Positions 27,677 through 39,804 are shown, counted from the stretch's first letter. The stretch is 64,000 bases of DNA from Maricaulis sp. (GCF_017642925.1 NZ_JAEPOL010000020.1:1-64000), one strand, 5' to 3'. Program-made: numbers and translations. Notes: generated from the sequence alone by a model not told the origin.

Positions 27677-28357
27677 CTACAGCGGTTCGACCCACATCTT
27701 GCCGCGGCGGTCGCGGATGTGGCGGGGTGGTTCGGGGCGGGGCGGTTGTACGCGGACCAGCTCGTCCAGCACGAAATGCGTCACGCTGGGCAGGTCGAGA
27801 TCGCGGGCCTCGGCGAGCGGCACCCATTGCACGTCTTCCAGTTCCGAGCTGGGCCTGGGCGGACGGTCGCCATGCAGCGCGGCGGCATCGGCCGTGAAGA
27901 ACCAGGTGTCGAAACGGCGGGTGCGTCCCGGCGGGGTGATGGCGCGGGTGATCAGCGACAGGGGCGCCAGGTCGGGCACCACGCCGTGCTGGCGGAAGGG
28001 GGCCCAGTTGGCATGGCGCGAGCGGCAGGCCCCTTCACGGGCGATCAGCAGGCCGGTCTCCTCGGCGGTTTCCCGCACGGCGGCGGCCGCGGCTGCGCGC
28101 GCCCGGCGTTCGGGCAGGAAGCGCTGCATGATGTCCATCACGCCGCGGTCGAGGTCGCGGGCAAAGGGCGCCGTGCCGTCGGCGCGGTCGACCCGGCCGC
28201 CGGGGAAGACGTATTTGTTGGGCATGAAGACATGGCGCGAGGAACGGCGCCCCATCAGCACCTCGGTGCGCGCGCCGCGGCCGCGCGTCAGGATGAGCGA
28301 GGCGGCCAGGCGTGGCCGCATCGGCGGAACATCGCTGCGCCGGCGTTCGTCGCTCAT
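27677..28357 (-). CDS. Nudix hydrolase
   Basis: A 226-residue Nudix protein. The Nudix box is spread over GGRVDRADG and AAAVRETAEETGLLI, where the REUXEEXGU signature supplies metal-binding Glu residues; the first part has an insertion compared with the canonical 23-residue box. The N-terminal RLAASLILTRG and the central NKYVFPGGR fit the subgroup related to NUDT7/NUDT19-type CoA or nucleotide-sugar hydrolases, but the substrate is unknown. Its start overlaps the stop of rnr by 4 bp, so it is the last gene of a topA-rnr-nudix transcript. Confidence 0.9.
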   Translation of the reverse strand: MSDERRRSDVPPMRPRLAASLILTRGRGARTEVLMGRRSSRHVFMPNKYVFPGGRVDRADGTAPFARDLDRGVMDIMQRFLPERRARAAAAAAVRETAEETGLLIAREGACRSRHANWAPFRQHGVVPDLAPLSLITRAITPPGRTRRFDTWFFTADAAALHGDRPPRPSSELEDVQWVPLAEARDLDLPSVTHFVLDELVRVQPPRPEPPRHIRDRRGKMWVEPL

Positions 28358-30624
28358 TTGCGCTTGCCCTTGCGGCCCTGTTTCCAGGGACGGCCCGAAC
28401 GGCGCCCGCCGGGCGGACCGCCATGCTGGCGGCGCCGGCCCTTGGGCACGGGGCCTTTTTCGGCCGGGGTGAGGATGTCGAGCAGCAGGCCGCCGGTGAC
28501 CGGCTGGGCCTCCTCGATCCGCACCGTCACCGGCATGCCCAGGCGATAGCGGCTGCCGGTCTGCAGGCCGACCAGGGCGTGGGCGGCCTCGTCATGCTCG
28601 AAACGCTCATCGCCGAGCCGGCTGATCGGCACCAGACCGTCGGCACCGGTCTCGTTGAGGCGCACAAAGGCGCCGAAACGGGTCACGCCGGTAATCCGGC
28701 CGTCGAACTCGCCACCGACCTTGTCGGCCAGGTAGAGCGCGATGAAACGGTCGACCGCATCGCGTTCGGCCGCCATGGCGCGGCGTTCCGAATGGGTGAT
28801 CTCCTCGGCGATCACGGTCAGGCGCGAGCGTTCCTCGTCGGTCTGGCCGTCCGGCCCCAGATTGAGGGCGCGGATCAGGGCGCGGTGCACGGTGAGGTCG
28901 GCATAGCGCCGGATCGGCGAGGTGAAGTGGGCATAGCGGTCGAGATTGAGACCGAAATGGCCCTGGTTCTCGGTGTCGTACACCGCCTGCGACTGGCTGC
29001 GCAGCACGACCTCGTTGATCGTCTCGTAGTGTTCGGAGGATTTCGCCTGGGCGAGCAGCGTGTTGAAGCGCCCCGTGACGACACGCTCGCCGCGGGTCCA
29101 TTTCAGGCCCACTGTCGGCAGGAAACCGGCGAGATTGTCGATCTTCTCCTTCGAGGGTTCCTGGTGGACGCGGTAGATCAGCGGCGTGCGCTTGTCTTCC
29201 AGGCTTTCGGCCGCACAGACATTGGCCTGGATCATGAACTCCTCGATCAGCTTGTGGGCATCGAAGCGTTCGCGGGTCTCCACGCCGGCAACCTTGCCGT
29301 CCTCACCGATCCGGACCCGGCGTTCCGGCGCGTCGATCTCCAGCGGCTCGCGGCGCTGGCGCGCCTCACGGACCGAGAAATAGGCGCCCCAGAGCGGTTT
29401 CAGGACCTCCTCCAGCAGCGGGCCGGCCTTGTCGCCGCCCTTGCCGTCGATCGCATCCTGGGCCTCCTGATAGGCCAGTTTGGCGGCGGACTTCATCCAG
29501 CCGCGCAGGAAGCGGTGGGCGCGCTTATTGCCGTGCTTGTCGAAAACCATGCGCACGGCCAGGCAGGGCCGTTCTTCATTCTCGCGCAGCGAGCACAGAT
29601 CGTTGGACAGGCGTTCCGGCAGCATCGGCACGACGCGGTCGGGCAGATAGACCGAATTGCCGCGCTTGAAGGCACCGCGGTCGAGCGCACCGCCCGGCGT
29701 GACATAGGCGGCCACGTCGGCAATCGCGACGATGACCTGCCAGCCGCCGGCATTCTTCGGATCCGCGTCCGGTGCCGCCCAGACCGCATCGTCATGGTCC
29801 TTGGCGTCTTCCGGGTCGATCGTGATCAGGGGCAGGTTGCGGATGTCCTCGCGGCCGGCCATTGTGGCAGCCTTGACCGTGTCGGCCTCGCGCTGTTCGG
29901 CCTCGGAGAAGCCCTGGGGCACGCCGTGGGAATAGAGCGCGATCAGGCTGCCGGCGCCGGGCGCGCTGGCATCGCCGACGACTTCCACGATCTGCGCCGT
30001 CTTGAGGCCGTGGCGGCGCTCCTTGACCAGCTGGCACAGGACGAGATCGCCATCATTGGCCTTCTCCGCCTCGCCGCGGGCCGGCACGAGTTCATGGCGC
30101 GAGCGGCGGTCGACAGGCAGGAGGCGCATCGGGCCGGATTTCGGTTTGCGCAGCACGCACAGAAGCTTGTGGGCGCTCTGGCCCAGACGTTTGATCAGGC
30201 GGGCTTCATAGCCGCCCTCATTGTCGGGCGTGAGACGCACCAGCGCCTTGTCGCCGATGCCCAGGGCCGGCTCACCCTTGCCGCCGGCCCCTTCGCCGGG
30301 CGCCAGACGGATCGGCGGGGCGTCGCGATCGGGACGCACCGGTTCGGCCAGCAGCTCGCCATCATTGTCGCGATCGGTGATCTCGACCACGGTGACCGAG
30401 GGCAGGGCGCCGGCCAGGGCATAGGTCTTGGAGGCGGTGCGCTTGATGGCGCCATCCGCTTCCAGCGCCGCCAGCGCGTCTTTCAGATCGCGCTTGGCGT
30501 CGGTGCCCTTGAGCTTGAGCGCACGCGCGATCTCGCGCTTGCCGAACGCGCCTTCGCCCAGCTTGATAGCTTCGATCACCGCCTCGCGCAGGGAGCCGGC
30601 TTCGTTATGCGTGTCGCCGGCCAT
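28354..30624 (-). CDS. rnr: Ribonuclease R
   Basis: A 3'-5' exoribonuclease of the RNB family that degrades structured RNA. The 756-residue protein has an N-terminal winged-helix region (IKLGEGAFGKREIARALKL), cold-shock domains, and the RNB catalytic block with PLITIDPEDAKDHDDAVWA (acidic residues that hold two metals), FPTVGLKW-type and YAHFTSPIRRYADL motifs. An S1 domain (GRITGVTRFGAFVRL) and a basic tail rich in Lys, Arg and Gly follow. It starts 6 bp after the topA stop and overlaps the Nudix gene, so all three are cotranscribed. Confidence 0.97.
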   Translation of the reverse strand: MAGDTHNEAGSLREAVIEAIKLGEGAFGKREIARALKLKGTDAKRDLKDALAALEADGAIKRTASKTYALAGALPSVTVVEITDRDNDGELLAEPVRPDRDAPPIRLAPGEGAGGKGEPALGIGDKALVRLTPDNEGGYEARLIKRLGQSAHKLLCVLRKPKSGPMRLLPVDRRSRHELVPARGEAEKANDGDLVLCQLVKERRHGLKTAQIVEVVGDASAPGAGSLIALYSHGVPQGFSEAEQREADTVKAATMAGREDIRNLPLITIDPEDAKDHDDAVWAAPDADPKNAGGWQVIVAIADVAAYVTPGGALDRGAFKRGNSVYLPDRVVPMLPERLSNDLCSLRENEERPCLAVRMVFDKHGNKRAHRFLRGWMKSAAKLAYQEAQDAIDGKGGDKAGPLLEEVLKPLWGAYFSVREARQRREPLEIDAPERRVRIGEDGKVAGVETRERFDAHKLIEEFMIQANVCAAESLEDKRTPLIYRVHQEPSKEKIDNLAGFLPTVGLKWTRGERVVTGRFNTLLAQAKSSEHYETINEVVLRSQSQAVYDTENQGHFGLNLDRYAHFTSPIRRYADLTVHRALIRALNLGPDGQTDEERSRLTVIAEEITHSERRAMAAERDAVDRFIALYLADKVGGEFDGRITGVTRFGAFVRLNETGADGLVPISRLGDERFEHDEAAHALVGLQTGSRYRLGMPVTVRIEEAQPVTGGLLLDILTPAEKGPVPKGRRRQHGGPPGGRRSGRPWKQGRKGKRK

Positions 30625-30629
30625 CCGCT

Positions 30630-33260
<2,631 letters not shown>

Positions 33261-33392
33261 TTGCGTCCAGACATGAGGCTATGGGCCGCCGGGCGGCAGC
33301 CAAGGCGCGCGAAAGTGTTCGAGCCGACAGGTTGTGTCAACCGACGCAAAGATTCCAGCCCGCCGCACAGGACGGGCGTTGACGGGGAAGGG

Positions 33393-34709
33393 TCAGCGGC
33401 CCGGAGCGACCGTGAAACAAGCCTGGCTGCGGGCGGACAGATCGCTGCAGGCGCGGCGCGCCTCGGTCTCGGTCAGGGCCTCGAAACGGGCCCGCCACAG
33501 GCGGTCGCCGGCGACGTCGACGGCGCGGGCTGCAGGCTGGGCGGCATTGAGCGCCAGCGAGAAACCGGTGACGCGCTGCAATTGCTGGTGCGCGGCATCG
33601 GCGGAATTGTAGGCGCCGACCTGGACCGACCAGGCCCCGCGCAGAAGGTCCGGCTCGGCCGCAGCCGCACGGGCCGGTGCGGCCTGTTGCGTCACGGCCT
33701 GGTGTGCGACGGGCGCCTGGAGCTCATCCTCATCGGCCAGCACGACCTGCACGGGCGGAGCAGCCTGGCTCGAACCCATTTCCGTCGGTGCGGCAAGATG
33801 AAGCGCCGCGACATCGATCGCGATCAATTCCTGCTGGCGTATCGGCGAGACGCGCGGCGAGGAGAGGGCGGCGAACAGGCGCGTATCCTCGCGTTGTTCC
33901 AGGGTGGCAAAGGCGGCTTCGAGGAGTTCTTCGGCGTGGGCATCGCGCGAGGCGGAACTCGGCCCGCCCATCACGACGGCAACGAGGCGGTGTTCGCCGC
34001 GTTCTGCCGAGACGACAACATTGAAGCCGGAGGCGCGGATATAGCCGGTCTTGAGACCGTCCACGCCTTCGACGCGGCCGACCAGCGTATTGTGATTGCG
34101 GTAGGTGCGGCCATTCCAGCGGAAGCTCTCGGTGTTGAAATACTCGAAATAGTCCGGGAAATCGCGGTGCAGGGCGATTGCCAGGCGGGCCATGTCGCGG
34201 GCCGTCGTGGTCTGGCGCCGGTCGGGCAGGCCGGAGGCGTTGCGGAAAGTCGTGTTTTCCAGCCCCAGCTCGCGCGCGGTCTGCGTCATCATCTCGGCAA
34301 AGCGGGTTTCGCCGCCGCCCAGGCGCTCGCCGACGGCAACGGCCACGTCATTGGCACTTTTCACCACGAGGGCGCCGATCGCGTCTTCCACACTGATCGT
34401 GTCGCCGGCCGAGAAACCGAGCCGGGAGGGCACGGCATTGGCGGCATTGGCAGAGACGCGGATCTGGTCGTTCAGGCCGATCTCACCCTGCTCGATGGCG
34501 TCGAACAGCATGTAGAGCGTCATCATCTTGGTCAGCGAGGCGGGATAGCGCGCGGCTTCCGAGCGTCGTGAATGCAGGACAACGCCCGAGTTTTCGTCGA
34601 CCACGAAGGCGGCATAGCGCGACGTGTCGGCATGGGCGTTGTCCGGCGTGGCCAGCAGCAGGGCGGCCAGGGCCAGGAGGCTCAGGAAAAGGCGGCGTGC
34701 GGTAACCAT
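33393..34709 (-). CDS. D-alanyl-D-alanine carboxypeptidase (PBP5-like) with SPOR domain
   Basis: A 438-residue exported peptidoglycan carboxypeptidase. A signal peptide (FLSLLALAALLLATPDNAHA) is followed by an S11 domain with all three motifs: SLTK (Ser58, Lys61), SAN and KTG in DGLKTGYI. It trims the terminal D-Ala of stem peptides in the periplasm. After an Ala/Pro-rich linker, the last 75 residues form a SPOR domain (AWSVQVGAYNSADAAHQQL), which binds denuded glycan at division sites. In this lineage S11-SPOR fusions are common. It has its own promoter region, divergent from the phasin gene. Confidence 0.94.
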   Translation of the reverse strand: MVTARRLFLSLLALAALLLATPDNAHADTSRYAAFVVDENSGVVLHSRRSEAARYPASLTKMMTLYMLFDAIEQGEIGLNDQIRVSANAANAVPSRLGFSAGDTISVEDAIGALVVKSANDVAVAVGERLGGGETRFAEMMTQTARELGLENTTFRNASGLPDRRQTTTARDMARLAIALHRDFPDYFEYFNTESFRWNGRTYRNHNTLVGRVEGVDGLKTGYIRASGFNVVVSAERGEHRLVAVVMGGPSSASRDAHAEELLEAAFATLEQREDTRLFAALSSPRVSPIRQQELIAIDVAALHLAAPTEMGSSQAAPPVQVVLADEDELQAPVAHQAVTQQAAPARAAAAEPDLLRGAWSVQVGAYNSADAAHQQLQRVTGFSLALNAAQPAARAVDVAGDRLWRARFEALTETEARRACSDLSARSQACFTVAPGR

Positions 34710-34868
34710 GGCCCGCACTGTCCCGCAAGGCCGTTTCCAGCTGGTTAAGCCCGGCTCATCAGGAATTACGACATTTTTGTGCGCCGCACAAAAATCGCTT
34801 GACGCTACCGGGTGCACGGCGTATGTTTGCTGCGACTGCGAAGAGCGGTCGCAACACAAGTTTGAACC

Positions 34869-35537
34869 ATGACCGACGACAAAATCCAGACGACCGGCAC
34901 CAAAGCAACCGCTGCTCAAGCGGACGCCCCGGCTGCGCCCAAGGCAGCGCCGGAGACGGTGAAGCCGGTCAAGGCGTCTTCCAAGGCGGCTCCGGCGAAA
35001 GCCGCAGCGCCGAAGAAGGCGGTCGGCAAGCCGGCGGCGCCGAAGTCCAAGTCCGCCAAGGTCAAGACGGCTGCCAAGCCCGCCCCCCGGACGGCAGCCC
35101 GCACGAAAGCGAGCAATCCCATGAACCAGACGATCGAAAGCATGACCACCGCGAGCAATGAAGCGCTCAAGGAAGGTTTCGAGAAGACCCTGAAGTCCGT
35201 CACCGAAGCGAGCAATTTCCACAAGGAAACCGTCGACGCGATGATCGCGTCCGCCACGGTCGCCGGCAAGGGCTTCGAAACGGCCAACACCAATGCGGTG
35301 ACCTACGCGAAGTCCTTCATGGAAGACAGCGTCACCGCGACGAAGGCGTTCGCCTCGGCCAAGTCGGTCCAGGAGATCTTCGAGATCCAGTCCGAATTCA
35401 CCAAGACGGCGATGGACAACTACCTCGCCGAACTGAACAAGACGACCGACCTGTTCTCGGACGTTTTCAAGGATACGCTGAAGCCGCTCAACGCACGCGT
35501 CTCGGCCGCCGTGGAACTCGCGCAAGCCCAGCGCTGA
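34869..35537 (+). CDS. Phasin with Lys/Ala/Pro-rich N-terminal tail
   Basis: A 222-residue protein. The C-terminal about 135 residues (from MNQTIESMTTASNEAL) match the phasin family: amphipathic helices with SVTEASNFHKETVDAM, AKSVQEIFEIQSEFTK and a DLFSDVFKDTL end. Phasins coat polyhydroxyalkanoate granules. The first 80 residues instead look like a histone H1 tail (APAKAAAPKKAVGKP), as in PhaF of pseudomonads, which ties granules to the nucleoid. An internal start at the family Met (residue 84) is conceivable, but the frame stays open and well coded from 34869. An intrinsic terminator follows. Confidence 0.88.
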   Translation: MTDDKIQTTGTKATAAQADAPAAPKAAPETVKPVKASSKAAPAKAAAPKKAVGKPAAPKSKSAKVKTAAKPAPRTAARTKASNPMNQTIESMTTASNEALKEGFEKTLKSVTEASNFHKETVDAMIASATVAGKGFETANTNAVTYAKSFMEDSVTATKAFASAKSVQEIFEIQSEFTKTAMDNYLAELNKTTDLFSDVFKDTLKPLNARVSAAVELAQAQR

Positions 35538-35568
35538 CGCTCCGGCGAATCAAGTTTTCCTCCCCGAC

Positions 35569-35602
35569 TGGGCCCGGTGATCTTCACCGGGCCCATTTTT
35601 TT
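35569..35602 (+). terminator. Intrinsic terminator of the phasin gene
   Basis: A 12-bp stem TGGGCCCGGTGA / TCACCGGGCCCA (35569-35580 and 35584-35595), a three-base loop and seven T form a textbook rho-independent terminator. Confidence 0.93.
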
Positions 35603-35946
35603 CGGGTCATCCCGCCTGTGGATAGATCGGCTGAAAAGCCGTTATTCTTGGGGCGGAACGCCAGCCATGGCTTGCGTCTACGGGTTCTCGCCCTGTAGCC
35701 TCGACCCCGGTTTTCCGGGTGCCGGAGGCCTGTCCTCCCCGACCGGGCCTGATATCGAACCGGTGGTTCCCCTGTAAATTGAGGGGCCCCCTTCTTATGT
35801 CCTCGCGGACGAAACGGGAAGAAAGAAATTGGCCGCCGTGCTATCTTTTCGCCCGGGAAGCGGTTCCGGCCGCGTCGGACGTCTTGTGCTGACGGCCCTC
35901 CGATGTGCAATCGGAGGCGCGATGTATAACCGAGTACGATTAAAAT
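35603..35946. other. Non-coding stretch with many hairpins before clpS; possible small RNA
   Basis: No protein gene is supported here. Several inverted repeats follow each other: CGGCT/AGCCG with a GAAA loop then TTATTCTT (about 35627-35648), CGCCAGCC/GGCTTGCG, CTACGGG/CCCTGTAG, GGAGG/CCTCC, CCCCT/AGGGG, and a perfect CCTCCGAT/ATCGGAGG stem at about 35898-35918. The density exceeds that of other gaps in the window. A structured RNA or a long clpS leader would explain it. I compared it by eye with SRP RNA, tmRNA and RNase P signatures and found none, so the class remains open. Confidence 0.4.
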
Positions 35947-36276
35947 ATGACCGAACGAAATCATGAAGATGCGGGCGAAGAAGAGGGCACTGGCCTTGCC
36001 ACGAAGACGCGCCCGGCGACCAAGAAACCTTCGCTTTACCGTGTCCTCTTACTAAATGACGACTACACGCCGATGGAATTCGTGGTCGAGGTTCTCGTCC
36101 GGATATTCCGAAAATCGCCCGAGGATGCAGCGAGAATCATGCTGCATGTACATCAGAACGGGGTCGGTATGTGCGGCGTGTACACGTACGAGGTTGCCGA
36201 AACCAAGGTAGCCCAGGTCATGGACGCCGCACGGCGGGCCCAACACCCGCTCCAGTGCACAATGGAAAAGGAATAG
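35947..36276 (+). CDS. clpS: ClpA adaptor ClpS
   Basis: A 109-residue adaptor that binds N-degron substrates and hands them to ClpAP. The core has [41 protein letters not shown] and the closing [10 protein letters not shown]. The N-terminal 30 residues are charged and flexible, as needed for docking to ClpA. It is followed after one base by clpA. With aat at 10758 the full leucyl/phenylalanyl N-degron route is encoded in this window. Confidence 0.96.
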   Translation: MTERNHEDAGEEEGTGLATKTRPATKKPSLYRVLLLNDDYTPMEFVVEVLVRIFRKSPEDAARIMLHVHQNGVGMCGVYTYEVAETKVAQVMDAARRAQHPLQCTMEKE

Positions 36277-36277
36277 A

Positions 36278-38587
36278 GTGGTGCCCTCATTCTCTTCAGA
36301 TCTCGAAGACAGCCTGCACCGCGCTCTGGGCTACGCCAATGAGCGTGGGCATGAATTTGCCACCCTGGAGCACCTTCTCCTCGCGCTCGTGGACGATCAG
36401 GACGCCAGCGCCGTGATGAAGGCGTGCGATGTCGATCTGGATGAGCTTCGCGCCACCCTGACCGAATACGTCGACAATGAATTGTCCGAACTGGTCGTCG
36501 ACGATGACGAGGACGCCAAGCCGACGGCCGGCTTCCAGCGCGTGATCCAGCGCGCCGTCATCCACGTCCAGAATGCCGGACGCGAGGAAGTCACGGGCGC
36601 CAATGTGCTGGTCGCCCTGTTTGCCGAACGCGAGAGCCACGCGGCCTATTTCCTCGCCGAGCGCGACATGACGCGCTACGACGCGGTGAACTTCATCTCC
36701 CACGGCATCGGCCGCAAGCCGGGCGCCTCGGAAGAACGCGCCGTGCGCGGGGCCGAGGAGGCCGAGGAGCCCCAGAAGGACGGCGACGCGCTGACCGCCT
36801 ATTGCGTCAATCTCAACGACAAGGCGCGCAAGGGCGGGGTGGATCCGCTGATCGGCCGCGAGGCCGAGGTGGAGCGCTGCATCCAGGTTCTGGTCCGCCG
36901 CCGCAAGAACAATCCGCTGCTCGTCGGCGATCCCGGCGTCGGCAAGACCGCCATCGCCGAAGGCATTGCCCGCAAGATCGTCGAGAACGAGGTTCCCGAC
37001 GTGCTGGCCGGTGCGACGATCTACTCGCTCGACATGGGCTCGCTCCTGGCGGGGACCCGTTATCGCGGCGATTTCGAGGAGCGCGTGAAACAGGTCGTCA
37101 AGGAACTCGAGGACAAGGACAATGCCGTCCTGTTCATCGACGAGATCCACACCGTGATCGGTGCGGGTGCGACCTCCGGCGGCGCCATGGACGCCTCCAA
37201 CCTCCTGAAGCCCGCGCTTCAGTCGGGTGGCCTGCGCTGCATGGGCTCGACGACCTACAAGGAATACCGTCAGCACTTCGAGAAGGACCGGGCCCTGGCG
37301 CGGCGCTTCCAGAAGATTGACGTCTCCGAGCCGTCCGTGCCCGATGCGATCAAGATCCTGCAGGGCCTGAAGTCCTATTTCGAGGACTTCCACGATGTGC
37401 GCTTCACCAATGAGGCGCTGAAATCGGCCGTGGAACTGTCGGCGCGCTACATGGGCGACCGCAAGCTGCCGGACAAGGCGATCGACGTGATCGACGAGGC
37501 CGGTGCCCAGATGCGTCTGCAGCCGGTGTCCAAGCGCAAGAAGACGATCGGCGTGAAGGAAGTCGAAGCCGTGGTCGCGACCATGGCCCGCATCCCGCCG
37601 AAGACGGTGTCCAAGGATGACGAGCAATCGTTGAAGAATCTGGAGACCGATCTGCGCCATGTCGTGTTCGGCCAGGATAATGCGATCGAGAAGCTGGCGA
37701 CGGCGATCAAGCTGTCCCGCGCCGGCCTGCGCGAGCCCAACAAGCCGATCGGCTGCTACCTCTTCTCCGGCCCCACGGGCGTCGGCAAGACCGAGGTGAC
37801 CAAGCAGCTGGCCGACATCATGGGCGTCGAGCTGCACCGGTTCGACATGTCCGAATACATGGAGCGTCACGCCGTTTCGCGGCTGATCGGCGCCCCTCCG
37901 GGCTATGTCGGCTTCGACCAGGGCGGTCTTCTGACCGACGCCGTCGACCAGCATCCGCACTCCGTGCTGCTGCTCGACGAGATCGAGAAGGCCCACCCGG
38001 ACCTGTTCAACATCCTCCTGCAGGTGATGGACAATGGCACGCTGACCGACTCGAACGGCAAGAAGGTGGACTTCCGCAATGTCATCCTGGTGATGACCAC
38101 GAATGCGGGCGCTGCCGATGCGCAAAAAGAGTCGATCGGTTTCAATGCCGGCAAGAAGACGGACGAGGCCGATGCCGCGGTGGAACGCCTGTTCACCCCG
38201 GAATTCCGCAACCGTCTGGACGCCGTCATTCCGTTCGCGCCGCTGTCCAGCGACACGATCGGCCGCGTCGTCGAGAAGTTCGTCCTGCAGCTGGAAGCCC
38301 AGCTGATCGATCGCGGCGTGACCTTCGAGCTGACGCCGGAAGCGACGGCCTGGCTGTCCGAGCGCGGCTATGATAGCCGCTTCGGTGCCCGTCCGCTGGC
38401 CCGGGTCATCCAGGAGCACATCAAGAAGCCGCTGGCCGACCAGATCCTGTTCGGCGAGCTGAAGAAGGGCGGTCTGGTGAAGGTCGATATCGACCCGGCC
38501 GATGCCGACCGGCTCGACTTCCACATCACGCCCGGCGACCGGCTGCTGCCGCGCAACGCCAAGAAGAGCAAGAAGGAAGAGGTCTGA
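36278..38587 (+). CDS. clpA: ATP-dependent Clp protease ATP-binding subunit ClpA
   Basis: A 769-residue AAA+ unfoldase working with ClpP. The N-domain (FSSDLEDSLHRALGYANERG) binds ClpS. Two nucleotide-binding domains show Walker A motifs GDPGVGKTA and GPTGVGKTE with Walker B residues in VLFIDEIHTVIGAG and LLLDEIEKAHPD. The C-terminal D2 small domain carries the usual FTPEFRNRLDAV and GYDSRFGARPLARV. The IGF-type ClpP-docking loop reads SIGFNAG. The start is GTG at 36278; a second GTG follows directly. A strong terminator ends the clpS-clpA operon. Confidence 0.97.
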   Translation: MVPSFSSDLEDSLHRALGYANERGHEFATLEHLLLALVDDQDASAVMKACDVDLDELRATLTEYVDNELSELVVDDDEDAKPTAGFQRVIQRAVIHVQNAGREEVTGANVLVALFAERESHAAYFLAERDMTRYDAVNFISHGIGRKPGASEERAVRGAEEAEEPQKDGDALTAYCVNLNDKARKGGVDPLIGREAEVERCIQVLVRRRKNNPLLVGDPGVGKTAIAEGIARKIVENEVPDVLAGATIYSLDMGSLLAGTRYRGDFEERVKQVVKELEDKDNAVLFIDEIHTVIGAGATSGGAMDASNLLKPALQSGGLRCMGSTTYKEYRQHFEKDRALARRFQKIDVSEPSVPDAIKILQGLKSYFEDFHDVRFTNEALKSAVELSARYMGDRKLPDKAIDVIDEAGAQMRLQPVSKRKKTIGVKEVEAVVATMARIPPKTVSKDDEQSLKNLETDLRHVVFGQDNAIEKLATAIKLSRAGLREPNKPIGCYLFSGPTGVGKTEVTKQLADIMGVELHRFDMSEYMERHAVSRLIGAPPGYVGFDQGGLLTDAVDQHPHSVLLLDEIEKAHPDLFNILLQVMDNGTLTDSNGKKVDFRNVILVMTTNAGAADAQKESIGFNAGKKTDEADAAVERLFTPEFRNRLDAVIPFAPLSSDTIGRVVEKFVLQLEAQLIDRGVTFELTPEATAWLSERGYDSRFGARPLARVIQEHIKKPLADQILFGELKKGGLVKVDIDPADADRLDFHITPGDRLLPRNAKKSKKEEV

Positions 38588-38610
38588 TCCCTCTCCATCA
38601 ATGAAACGGA

Positions 38611-38637
38611 AACGGCGCCCCGCGGGGCGCCGTTTTT
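38611..38637. terminator. Intrinsic terminator after clpA
   Basis: A perfect palindrome with arms ACGGCGCCCCG / CGGGGCGCCGT is preceded by an A-run and followed by TTTTT. Placed between clpA (+) and the AraC-type gene (-), it probably works for both. Confidence 0.9.
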
Positions 38638-38648
38638 CGTTTCGGGGT

Positions 38649-39728
38649 CTATTCTGCTGCCAGCCGGGAAAGGGCGCTGCGTCCGGCGGCCCGGAAGGCG
38701 CGCGGTGTCTGGCCGGTCATCTCCTTGAAGGCCCGGTTGAAGGGGCCGATCGAGGCGAACCCGCTGTCGAGAGCGATTTCCAGAATCGACAGGTCCGCAC
38801 TGTCAGGCGCGTGCAATTGCGCCATGGCGTGCTCGATCCGGTAGCGATTGACCAGCCGGTTGAAGTTCGGCTGGCCCAGACCGGCCGTGATGGCCCGGCT
38901 GATCCGGTAGTCCGGTTCGCGCAGCCGGCGGGCAAGGGCGGCGACTTTCAGCTCCGGGTCGAGATAGAGCTGCTCCGAGGTCAGCACATCCCGGATCCGG
39001 CGGCCCAGGGCGCGATCGTCGGCGCTGGCCGGGCCGGCCGTGCGGGCCGGGGCCTCGGCCGCCAGCGGATGCGTGGCGCGGTAGCGGATGGCTACGCTCA
39101 TCACGATCAGGATCGCCAGGGCGCAGGCGGCCTGGCTGCCGGCCATCAGTTCGGCGGGCAGGGGCGCACTGCCATGGTCCAGCAGCATCACACAGGTCGA
39201 CACGCACAGACCGAAAGTCGACAGGTAAAGCAGACGCATGCGGCGTTCGTTTCTGGCCAGTCCACCGGACCAGCCGCGCAGCCCTTCCCAGAAGGCCAGC
39301 ATCAGCACGGTCGAGCTCAACAGGGTCTGGAACCCATCCAGCCCGTCGGCCACGGCCGGGAAATAGATGTGTCTGACCGCGTCCGGCATGATGGGGCTGA
39401 GTACAGCCTGGTCGATCACGGTCGGCGCAAAAATACCGGCCACCAGCAGGAGCTCGACGGGACCGATGACCGTGCGGGTCCTGAACAGAGCCCGGGCGAC
39501 CAGCCAGAAAACGCTGCAGGTACCGCATCCGGCAATGATGAGCAGGGGTGTTAGAGGGCCGAGGGCATCGCCGAAAACCTCGCGGACCATGACCGCCGTC
39601 AGACCGGTGCAGAAAACCGCCCAGGTCAGGTGCAGGGTCGTGCGCTTCGGCATGGCGGCGATGGCGATGATCCAGGTCAGGGCGAGACCGGCCACTGCCA
39701 GCTTTATGGCATCCGCGATTTCCAGCAT
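38649..39728 (-). CDS. Membrane-anchored AraC-family transcriptional regulator
   Basis: A 359-residue protein with about six or seven hydrophobic helices in the first 230 residues (AIKLAVAGLALTWIIAIAA onward) and an AraC-type double helix-turn-helix in the last 100 (LKVAALARRLREPDY and LSILEIALDSGFASIGPFNRAFK, then GQTPRAFR). Such membrane AraC regulators bind DNA from the membrane after sensing an unknown signal. GGGAG precedes the ATG at 39728. It diverges from a DUF2306 gene, with a perfect palindrome between, so that gene is its likely target. Confidence 0.88.
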   Translation of the reverse strand: MLEIADAIKLAVAGLALTWIIAIAAMPKRTTLHLTWAVFCTGLTAVMVREVFGDALGPLTPLLIIAGCGTCSVFWLVARALFRTRTVIGPVELLLVAGIFAPTVIDQAVLSPIMPDAVRHIYFPAVADGLDGFQTLLSSTVLMLAFWEGLRGWSGGLARNERRMRLLYLSTFGLCVSTCVMLLDHGSAPLPAELMAGSQAACALAILIVMSVAIRYRATHPLAAEAPARTAGPASADDRALGRRIRDVLTSEQLYLDPELKVAALARRLREPDYRISRAITAGLGQPNFNRLVNRYRIEHAMAQLHAPDSADLSILEIALDSGFASIGPFNRAFKEMTGQTPRAFRAAGRSALSRLAAE

Positions 39729-39804
39729 GTCCCGACTCCCGCCTGTCCGTGTCGCTGCAAGCATGCGGCGTGCCAGGGGCGCCGGTCAAACCTGCTCTGG
39801 GAAA

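Noticed and set aside
35584-35964. Minus-strand open frame of 126 codons in the gap before clpS
   Set aside because: Arg-rich product without domains, overlaps the phasin terminator and the clpS start, no ribosome-binding site seen.
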